From positions 32,788,501 through 32,852,500 of the forward strand of contig CM048845.1 of NCBI GenBank assembly GCA_026545225.1: DNA of 64,000 bases, written 5' to 3'. Shown piece by piece: positions 55,316 through 64,000 of the stretch; the first letter of the stretch is position 1; each line of letters begins with the position of its first letter. The notes under the pieces are model-generated. The model did not search any database, was not told where the DNA came from, and saw only the letters and a program-made list of their open reading frames with translations. The stretch comes from Cornus controversa. Taxonomy: Eukaryota > Streptophyta > Magnoliopsida > Cornales > Cornaceae. The translations under genes and the position numbers were made by a program.

Positions 55316-55680
55316 AAATTTCTTTGAAAGTGCATCTCATGATTGAATTGAATTTGGAAGAATGGAGTTTAGCTATGAGGCAACCTTATCTTCTAGGGAT
55401 AGAGGAAAAAGATGCAATTTAATACCCTCGGCATCCAAATTCTGATTTTTAAAAGTGTTGCAAATTGTTAAAAATTTTCCTAAATGGATATAAGGTTGCT
55501 CACTTTCAAACCCATGGAATTTGGGTAACTGACTGATCGTAATGGGCCTAATCTCAAATTGGGTCGTATCATTCTCAGAGAAAACAATGATATTGGGTTG
55601 GTTGGTTGTGATGGGTGTGAAGTAATCATTCAAGGTCTGAGGTGTAGTAATTGGATTATGAGTGGTGGTTTAAGAGAGTG
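55316..55680 (-). pseudogene. Gypsy-type gag N-terminal fragment
   Basis: The frame 55633-55373 reads DTTQFEIRPITISQLPKFHG, EQPYIHLGKFLTICNTF and GIKLHLFPLSLEDKVAS. It is homologous to the Athila-type capsid of elements A and 3 (IHLxxFLxxCxT, LRLFPFSLKDKA). A stop separates it from the continuation at 55315. Its strand and position fit the PBS-like site at ~56905. Confidence 0.75.
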
Positions 55681-56904
55681 AGAGAGTGATGTGAGGCTTT
55701 TTTAAATCAATGATTGATTGATCACTAGAAGACAGAACTAACGATTTGTTAACCTGCAACCACTTGGGTATAAAGTAATAGACAACTAACTCTCTTTTTT
55801 TTTAGAGAAGAAAAACCTAACTAATTAGATCCTAGAAGATGGGCTAGACACAGGATTGAACACACAAACCACAAAAAAAATTAGCCTTTTATCTTGAGCT
55901 TAAATTCAAGGGTAATGAATTTTTAAATCTAATATTGTAGAGAATTAATTGGATGGTCTCCAAAATTAATTCTCTCCTAATTAGACAGCTCCTACTCCCT
56001 TTCAGAGTGACTAGAATATTACCAGTTAAGGCCTACCAACAACACGAGGAAAGTTCCCAGAAAAGTGTGGAGAGGCACATGGCATGCTTAATAACAGTAC
56101 GTCCACACTCCTTAAACAACACTGTTGTCATTTGATAGAACTTTCCTAAACATTGTAAAGTTGGAAGGTGCTAACTGGAGTTACCAAGAGTTAACTCTTT
56201 CCAAGAGGGTCCTACGAGCTTTGTATACACCCTATGGCCAATGTCTACTTTATTTTAAATTAAATTAGGCTCAGGCTTTAACAAATGCTCGGATTTTGTG
56301 ATCTGTGGACCACAGAAATAGGTGATGAAATTTCGACCATACCTTGTTGGAGTGCTTGCCCTTAAATATCTTATGAAAATGCTAATTTAAAAATGTACAA
56401 ACAAAACAAACAATAAAAATGAAAATGAGTGAGTGTGTGGTATTTTTTCTTCTTATTTTTTTGTTTAAACAAAAAGAACAATAAAATAAAAAATAAAATA
56501 ATATTGACGAAAGTGTGCCCCTAGGGATAATTCTAAGTTATTCTATCATAGAGGTCGCATGCAAAAGTTATCAACTTAAAAAAAACAAACTATGTTTTCT
56601 TAATCTAGAAAGAAAACAAAAATAATGTAAAAGAATTAGGTACTTACCTGGATGACAAAGCTATTGTTTTTCTTGTAAGAGCGGCTGATGGTGGCATCTA
56701 TAGAAGAAGTACGTCATAAGAACCTTCCATGGAAAAAATATATATATTATTTTTTTCTTTCTTTTTTTTTTCAAAAAAAACAATAATAAAAGAAACTAAA
56801 AATTAAAATAAATAAGAATAGAAGGGAGGGAAAAAAAGTTAGGGTGGACTCCCAAAAAAATTGTAGTGTTGAATATTTGTGTTTCGAATTCTCAAACTTG
56901 ATTT
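55681..56904 (-). other. Gene-free leader sequence upstream of the chimeric gag
   Basis: About 1.2 kb, A/T-rich with several A or T runs (56440-56520, 56740-56800). No coding region, repeat or RNA gene recognised. Confidence 0.5.
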
Positions 56905-56917
56905 GGCAACATCGCCA
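56905..56917 (-). promoter_or_regulatory. Decayed tRNA-Asp-type primer binding site
   Basis: The minus strand reads TGGCGATGTTGCC against TGGCGCCGTTGCC in element B, starting 3 bp after a CA that would end the LTR, the same spacing as in element B. It supports a gypsy-type 5' end for the chimera. Confidence 0.55.
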
Positions 56918-56919
56918 TT

Positions 56920-58227
56920 TGACGAGTGTAGATTAGTTGATGGTGTGAGTTACGTGGTGCGAAAATGGTTCAGTTAATTTAGAGTGAGATGTCAATCCTT
57001 AGACCTAGAGAGGGTCAATAGGTCTTCTTGCCCAATTTTTATGATTGATTAATTACCCATAATAATTATCAATTAAACATCTAAATCAAACATAAAATAA
57101 ATAAAGCAAGTAAGAAAAGTTAGAGAAAATACCAGGAATTTTACGTGGAAACCCTAAGAAGGGAAAAATCACGGGGGTGAGGCAGAAGACCCTAGAGAAA
57201 CCAATCCACTATCTCCAAGCAAAGTACAACAGATTATGTCTCAGACTCACACCCACTCCACTCTGATAAGAACTTGAAACGGAACGCCTCAGGCTTACTT
57301 TTGCACCTCTTGGTCTAATTGTTGCAGACTCCTGGCTAACGTCACAATTCTTCTAGAAAGGTAGCTGAAAGAACAAAAATACTTTGCAAGTATTTTGTTC
57401 CCTTCGTAGTGATTATTTCTTTTCCTTTTCAGATAAAAACTTATAGTTTCAAGGAACCACATCTACTTCTTTTGATCAAACTGTGTAGACTGATGATGTC
57501 TTGAAGAATCCGTTGATCAGATTGAGAAGAGCATCACAACTTAAACACTCCGTGTGTGTGTGCTCTCAAAAATAAAATAAATGAAGATTTTTTTATCATA
57601 ATTCTCTCTTTTAACTCCAAAAATATATTCCTGTCTCTAACAGTTAAATCATTGAGTCTCCCTTATAGGTTGAAGCATAAAGAGGTATTTATAAGGTTTA
57701 AAGTCCTTAGTATACTTGGAAAACAAGTTTAAAACATCTAAGGAATGTTTTAGAGAAGTTTGGGCTGACTAGGAAATCAATTCGGATCAAAAAGGAAAAT
57801 TTTCCACCATCAGCTAAGTCAGACCGGTCCTCATATCTGGGGACTGGTGGAGCTTTTGTAGATTCGTAGAAATTCCAAAGTCTTGAGAAAAGTTGGACCG
57901 GTCCTAATTTTTGGGGACTGGTGTGACTTCTCAGACATGTTGAAAGTCAAAAGTCCTAAGAAAAAAATTGGACCGGTCTTAATAAATGGGGACCAGTGGG
58001 ACTTCTGAGAGTTTCATTTTTCACGTTTAAAGCACATTTTCTAAGTCTTAAGTTCACCAAACTTCAAAACATAGTGTTCTCACTCACATACCTGTACTAA
58101 GTGATGTTCTCATCAAATCCACAGTATCGAGACAACTTCTATTTTGCTTCGAAGATCGCAACCCAAGATCAAACACAAATTACAACTCGATCAACAAGTT
58201 TTGACATCGAAATTGGCACATTACAAT
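56920..58227 (-). repeat. Probable 5' LTR of the gypsy/copia chimera, with GGACCGGTCC motifs
   Basis: The proposed ends on the minus strand are TGTAATGTGCCAATTTCG (58227) and CACTCGTCA (56920). The outer end matches the LTR-like end at 34289. Positions 57825-57995 contain GACCGGTCC three times, each followed after 10-15 bp by GGACTGGT or GGACCAGT. GTGGAAACCC and GGGAAAAATCACGGG near 57150 are typical plant LTR wording. The left partner LTR is not cleanly identified. Confidence 0.55.
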
Positions 58228-59162
58228 TATATATCTCACAGATGGATGTCGTTATTTCTCTACACTTAGTACAAAAATAAAACTCGCAAAAACAATACTA
58301 AAAATTGTATAGTAAAAAGCAGGGTTGACCCACTCTCAAGTGAGAATCAGTAATAAGTCTCAAATTCAAAACCTCAATCTTCTGGGATGAAAATTGAATA
58401 TTTAACAATATACTTCTAATATTTTAATAATAAAAACCACTACTAAATGCCGTTTATCAAATGATAGAAAAAATCTCAAGGAAAGAGAATCCACTACAAC
58501 AGATTCATATAAATAAAGTTTCTAATATTCTTATATAATTTTTCCTCTAATAATCAATACACTTCACCAATCCAATTAGAACTTGGAAAGATGAAGAAAG
58601 ATATGGAATAAAAAAAAAACACTTGATTATATATGAGAGAGCAATTTTTATTTAATCTGATGTATCTTTGCTTGGTAAATAGAGGTAGGACATTCTTCGA
58701 ATTATTATTATTTGGCAAACACGAAGAATACTCTCTAATTTTTGAAAATAAAACTCAGAATAAAAGAATGCTCTTGGGAGGAAAAATTAGATAAGAAAAT
58801 AAAAGAACTTACTTATATTTCAGTCATGGTGGCTTCATGACTCCCTTGAGAAGGATGCTTACGCTTGTATATCAATAGAAAAGAAACATATAAAAATAAA
58901 ACTATTATTCTTCATTGAATAAAGAAAATCAATACACAATTTGTTTATGAAATTTCTCTACAATTTTCTAACTCCTTCACCAACCCCTAAGACCCCCTGT
59001 TTATAGAGTTAGAAGGGAATAGTTTAAGTGGAAAAATAATTTAAAAAATAAAAATTTAAAATACAAAAATTTTAAAAAAAATTCAAAATACAAAATTTGA
59101 ATTTAAAAATCTAAGATTTGATCTCCATATCTTCAATTTGAATTCTGGATTGTTGATGTGGT

Positions 59163-59211
<49 letters not shown>

Positions 59212-59598
59212 CAAACTTTTGAACTTTAGACCTCTTACAAAATAGATTGTACAAAATACCATCTCTCCTACAATTTTTCTTATATTCATCTTTGGCTATA
59301 TATATCCTTTTTAGCACTTTTTTGCTGTTTTTCTTCTCATTTGAAAATCAACCCCTATAAAACATAAAATGCAAAGATAAGAACATTTAAATAAAATAAA
59401 ATCATAATTTAAAACTTATTTTGGGATATAGAATAACATGTTTTGTGCACTTATCAAACATGCTTATGTGGTTACGTGTTTTGTATTGCATGCTAAGTTG
59501 TGGAATAACTTAGCATAATGTCGGTAAGCTTGTTGAGGTTGATTAATTGATTATATACATTTTGTAACTAGGTGTCTTCTTGTTACCCATGTAGCGAG
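58228..59598. other. A/T-rich gap with a TG/TA microsatellite
   Basis: No gene seen. Positions 59161-59209 are a (TG)n(TA)n microsatellite. The remainder is A/T-rich. The last ~150 bp before 59599 should be the leader of element E, but I find no primer site. Confidence 0.5.
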
Positions 59599-60939
59599 AT
59601 GCCACCAAGAGGTGCACAAGGACGAGGTACAAATGTCCCACAAGCACAAATTGATGGGGCACAGTTCATTAGAGAAATGGTCGAGACCATGTGACAGATC
59701 GCATGGGAAACCTATAAGGAGGAAGTATAAGTGCAGCCTAGAGTGGGCGTCAATCAGATGATGATTGCAATAAGGGAGTATAACAAGTATAGTCCACCCA
59801 CATATGCGGGCAAGTCTGATCCTTTCGAGGTGGAGGATTCGATAAATAAAACACTAAAGCTCTTTATTGCACTTGAGATTGATGAAGACCTAAGGGTTAA
59901 AATTTTTGCACTTCATCTATTAGGAGAGGCGGATCATTGGTGGATGTTTGTTCGAAACACTCATAATGTGGAGGCAATGGAGTGGGAAGTATTCAAGGGG
60001 TTGTTTTTCGAGAAGTATTTTCCAACACTTGTGAAAGATCAATTGAAATAGGAATTTATTGATCTCACACAAGGAGATATGAGTGTGATTAAGTACGAGA
60101 CCAAGTTTACTTTTTCGGCTTGTTTTGCCCTGGAGATGGTGGGCGATGAGGAGATGAAGGCAAAGTGATTTGTGAGCGAACTTAAGAATGCCATAAGGAG
60201 GTAAGTATCAATCTTAGACTTGAAGATTTAGGTCGTAGTTGTTGAGAGGGCTTTGATAGCCGAAGAGGATGATAAGGGTGTCCTAAGAATCTGAGATTCT
60301 AAGGGACATACTCAGAGTGTAGGGCCATATTTTGATAGTTAGGTAAGGAAGAGGCATAGGGTAACATTTTATTCTCTCAAGGACAATAGATTCACTCAAC
60401 ACCATCAGTGCCCTTACCCATTGGATCCTCATGACCTACGACTATATGTCATCTATGCTAGCAGCCAGGTCACTATAGGGCTAAGTGTCCTTAAAGGTAG
60501 ACAGTGGTTTTAGGAGGAGAGCAGACTTGTTACTATTGTCACCAACCTAGTCACCTTAGGGTTGATTGTCCCCAGAGACAGGGTTCACAGAGTAGGACCA
60601 GATCACAACAGCATTATGCTCAGTCTACAGTGAGTTAGTATGGCTTTAGGACATTGCCACCACCTCAGCCATCTCAGTTTGCACATGGTTCACAAATGAT
60701 GAGAGGGGCTACTACCAGTACGTCCAGTCAGTAGTCTGGGTACAAGGGTACTGGATAGCAAGGTCAGAGGACATAGGGTCGTGCATTCACACTCACTCAG
60801 ACAAATGCTCCAACATGATCATTAGTTGTCTGAGGCATTTTCTTAGTTTCTAGCTCGTAGACTACGGTATTGGTTGATTTGGGTGCATCTCATTTATTCA
60901 TATCTGTTACATTCGCATTTGTTATAGGTTTGGAGGTGT
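59599..60939 (+). pseudogene. Tekay-type gag and protease start (element E), heavily decayed
   Basis: It starts MPPRGAQGRGTNVPQAQIDG at 59599. The best open part (59731-60051) reads YAGKSDPFEVEDSINKTLKL, ALHLLGEADHWWMF and VFKGLFFEKYFPTLVKDQLK, the capsid pattern of element C. Frequent in-frame stops follow (for example 60052, 60169), then frameshifts. Cys/His-rich remnants lie near 60450-60600, and the protease motif VLVDLGASHLF is at about 60870. The frame is cut at 60939 by the LTR of element D. Much older than element C, judging by the number of stops. Confidence 0.82.
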
Positions 60940-63487
60940 TGTCACACCCCAATTTCTAGTGTTCCCAAAATTCGAGGCTGAACAGTGTTCTCACCTAATT
61001 GTCTTAAATCACAATATTGTCCTAAACTTTTCTATTATAGAAACTTTCTATATGCACACCTTTATAGTGGCACACACTTATCAATACCCTTCACATTAGT
61101 TCCACATAGATAAACTACATATTTCTAGAAGTCAACTCCTTGCATAAGTGAAATTTGGTTTTAAAACCTATACCATTGGATAGAAAATTCAAAAATACCC
61201 TAATTCAAAAAAAACTACACTCAATTCCACTTTAAAATAAAGAAGTTACGTCAAAATGAAGTTTAAATCCATTTTTGACTTAGTTGTGAATAGTAACTTT
61301 GATTGTGCGAAATGGGGATTTTGATTGTGCAAACTGGCAATTTGATTGTGCAAAAAAATGTTCGATTGTGCAAAAATTTCACCTATTCGGGACCTTGGAC
61401 CTGCAATATTTTGCACAATCGAAATGGGGGTTTCGATTATACAATAATACCCCTGTCTGGACCCTAAAAATCAACATAGTTTTGCAACCACTTCGTACAA
61501 TCGAAAAATAGGTTTCGATTATGCAAAATGGTCATTTTGCAAGATCAAAATGCCATGCACAAGCCCTTTAACAATCTTGTACATAGCCAATTTTGAACCC
61601 AAATCTCGACCAAACCACCTTAGATCATTCATTCAACATAAAAATCAACTACAAATGATATAACATCATACACATACACCAATCTATACATTTAAGGCCT
61701 CACAACCATGATTTTATTGTAAATCCACACAACAAAGCATTTAAATCCAAGATTTATACACAATGAATTTGAAACCAACGTTCTTCCATTTAAACCCCAC
61801 GAGTCACATATGGTCCATACGCGATCATTACATTTGAACCTAGAGTACATCAACATAATTCAAATGCAAATATAACATCAAAAACATAGTCCACATGCCA
61901 CAAACCAGTATGGACATCTATCCACATCTCCAAAGACCAAAAATCCAAAAAGGAACCCAACAAGGTCCATTGAGGTAATCATGCTTCGTCCTCCATTGGT
62001 GCCTTATCTGAAAAAGTTTGTATAATAGGGGGTGAGCTTTATCCTCTCACAACTCAGTAGAAATGATCTACCCATCCCCACTCCAACCCGTCAGCCATGC
62101 ATGAATGCACATAAAATCGCTACATGTCTACATGATAAGTATACATGTTTTTTACCCATAAACAATCACGCTTTTCAAATCATGCGTGATGTTTCACATT
62201 CAATGCGTATACGTATATATATATACATATATATATATATATAGATATATGTCAAATTAGACAATCACAATTCATATATATAACTCATGCCACAATTTCC
62301 TAGAAATTAATTCAACTGAAGACTTCGCTTGTCACAATCCATATTAAGGGTGGCTTTAGGACCACATACTCTGCTCACGCTTTTCAAGCTACTAACCCGA
62401 CGAAAACAACACCCTCTTAGCTAAGTTTTGGGTCTTGCACCCTAGTGTTCGAAACCCTTATTAATTGTTACATATGCCCCCAAAAAGCTTGCTTTTCACA
62501 TAATGTACATTTATCAAACAAATGCTCAAATTCACACTCTCAACCAATGAAATGCATTTATTGAAAAGAATGCATTTTCTTTCATAAGTCTTACTTATCA
62601 CAATGCCATTCACTCACTTCATGAGAAATCACAATACTCATGCATTTTTATTAAGAAATCATATCTTTCATGCACAAGTTTACATATTGAATAAAAAATT
62701 AATACTTCTTCACAATGAAGAGATTTTCAGAGACATTGCAAATAGGAATATCATCATGCTATGTATAAAACACTTTTTTTATACATATATACATACAATA
62801 AAACCTTAGTCTCTCCAAATATCAAACCTATCTTTCATGCTACAATTAAAACACCTATAAGATCAAAGTAAAGATGAGTCTAGCACCCCTACCTCAAATA
62901 TTAGGCTTTGAATCTCACTTTGACAAATCCCAACCATCCTAACTTTATGAAACACGAACTTTGATTAGTTCAAACCGAAGCCCTTGATGCCCTCTACACG
63001 CTTTCCTTCTTCGATTACCTCTAAATCACACCTTAAGTCTTCCAAATTCTAGAGAGAAGGGAGAGAGATGAAGTGGTGACTTTTAGAGAGAAAGTGAGAT
63101 CTGTAAATATGAAATATCCCAGACCTTGGGATATTTATTTCACTCCTAGGGGCGTGAAATGACCGTTTTGCCCCCAGGCCACTTAACGTACCCTCTCGAC
63201 CTCCGAATTAATTCTAAACATTTCGTTTAGTCCATAATCAAAAATAAAATTTTTAAAAAATTTTTCAAAATTTTCAAGCTCACTTAACCTTATCTCAGGA
63301 CACCCCGTTGACTAAAAAGTCAATTTTTTTCAAAAGTTCCCAAAACTTTCCAAAACCTCCCAAAACTTTCCAACCTTCTAAATATGTTCTCCACATTCAA
63401 AACATGTTAAATATCATTTAAAATACAATTAACATAATAAATGATAAAAAATTCAAAAATCGGCCAAAATTGGGCACGGTCTCTACA
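60940..63487 (-). repeat. 3' LTR of Tekay-type element D, 2548 bp
   Basis: The minus strand starts TGTAGAGACC at 63487 and ends GGGGTGTGACA at 60940, like the end of the element C LTR. Positions 61295-61560 carry an array of TCGATTGTGCAAAA and its complement. ATATAT runs lie at 62214-62245. It is inserted in the protease of element E, so GGTGT (60935-60939) is the likely left target copy; the right copy is outside the window. The short frames inside are non-coding. Confidence 0.85.
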
Positions 63488-63500
63488 ACCTCCCAACCTT
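63488..63500 (-). promoter_or_regulatory. Polypurine tract of element D
   Basis: The minus strand reads AAGGTTGGGAGGT directly before the LTR start TGTAGAG. Compare AAGGTGGGGAGGT in element C. Confidence 0.85.
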
Positions 63501-63533
63501 ATAGGAATTTCATCCTCAAAATTAGAATGTACC

Positions 63534-64000
63534 TCAAGTGATGAACAACTCGGGATACCTTGAGTGGACTTCTTGTTCTTACTCCCATGTAGCTTCTTCC
63601 ACCCTATGATGCCTCCAAAGTACTTTAACCAATAGAATGGTCTTGCCTCGAAGCACTTGCTCTCTAGTGTCCAAAATCTGAATCGGCCTCTCCTCGTACG
63701 ATATGTCCTCCTCCACCTCAAGGCCTACCCAATCAAGTACATGTGAAGGGTCCAGTTCATACTTCCTCAACATAAACACATCGAAGGTGTTGTGTACACT
63801 TGACAATTGCGGTAGCAATGCCAAGCGATAAGCAACCTCTCCTACCTGATCCAAAATCTCAAATGGTCTGATGAATCGTGGCACTAGCTTGCCACTATGA
63901 CCAAACCTCATCAAACCTCTTTGTGGTGAGACTTTCAAAAAAACATGATCCCCCACTTTAAATGCTAAAGGTCGTCGCCTCCTATCGACATGGCTTTTCT
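63534..64000 (-). pseudogene. Integrase C-terminal domain and chromodomain (element D), partial
   Basis: The frame from the right edge reads GDHVFLKVSPQRGLMRFGHS, RFIRPFEILDQVGEVAYRLA, SSVHNTFDVFMLRKYELDPS and then the chromodomain (ISYEERPIQILDTREQVLRG, LVKVLWRHHRVEEATWE). A TAA at 63579-63581 interrupts the last ~15 codons; the frame goes on to a TGA at 63534. Unlike element C, the integrase-chromodomain joint is in frame here. Residues GPF of the GPF/Y motif read RPF. The 5' part is outside the window. Confidence 0.88.

Larger units (their letters stand above)
60940..64000 (-). mobile_element. Tekay/Del-type chromovirus (element D), 3' end only
   Basis: LTR, polypurine tract and the end of pol in minus orientation, running off the right edge. 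Same lineage as element C, but a different family because the LTR bodies are not alike. Inserted into element E. Confidence 0.85.

Noticed and set aside
62214-62245. Possible origin or scaffold attachment site in the AT run
   Set aside because: It is a plain TA microsatellite inside the element D LTR, with nothing else to support such a role.

Overview
This window is plant nuclear DNA, almost certainly from a eudicot, made almost entirely of transposable elements. I see no host gene, rRNA, tRNA or CRISPR array. Evidence for a plant: Ty3/gypsy elements of the Athila type (tRNA-Asp primer sites, RT motif FMDDFSIFG, protease motif DLGAS, an extra ORF after pol), Tekay/Del-type chromoviruses (initiator tRNA-Met primer site, ~3 kb LTRs, C-terminal chromodomain), a SIRE-like Ty1/copia fragment and a CACTA DNA transposon. 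Nearly all coding regions are broken. Many of the breaks can be read as C-to-T or G-to-A changes, as expected for old, methylated, silenced elements.

Layout. 1-7675: Athila-type element A, minus strand, with 5' LTR 6277-7675 and a tRNA-Asp PBS; its 3' LTR lies off the left edge. 7676-18532: Athila-type element 3, minus strand, with integrase deleted, a dead RT, an ORF2 riddled with stops and a solo LTR (8649-10081) inside it. At about 18533 it is joined head-to-head to element 4 (plus strand, to 26376), a gag/protease derivative that has lost pol and ORF2 and carries a solo LTR (21346-22736, TSD GATAT). 26377-34289: old LTR-like repeat split by element B (27459-32959, TSD GTGTG), a young, complete, non-autonomous Athila-related element with one intact gag-like ORF. 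34290-51316: remnant of an older minus-strand gypsy element F. Tekay element C (35070-50374, TSD AGCTA) sits inside F, and a 4.2-kb CACTA element (40621-44820, TSD GCA) sits inside the RT gene of C. 51317-58227: remnants on the minus strand, including a chimera of gypsy gag with copia RT/RNase H. 58228-60939: decayed Tekay-like gag/protease E, interrupted by Tekay element D (60940 to the right edge, minus strand).

The nesting gives relative ages: F, then C, then CACTA; E, then D; elements 3 and 4, then their solo LTRs. B looks youngest because its two LTRs differ at only about five places by eye.

The least explained signals are non-coding. (i) A compact three-way-junction fold lies about 110-180 bp upstream of the 3' LTR in three Athila-lineage elements. 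(ii) An 8-bp hairpin with an AGGA tetraloop lies exactly 5 nt before a G-rich tract; two base pairs covary between elements. (iii) Arrays of short palindromes with family-specific cores (CGATCGATCG, TCGATTGATCGA, GGACCGGTCC, TCGATTGTGCAAAA) recur in LTRs or 3' UTRs of unrelated families, sometimes inside shared flanking phrases. These are the best candidates for something not yet described.
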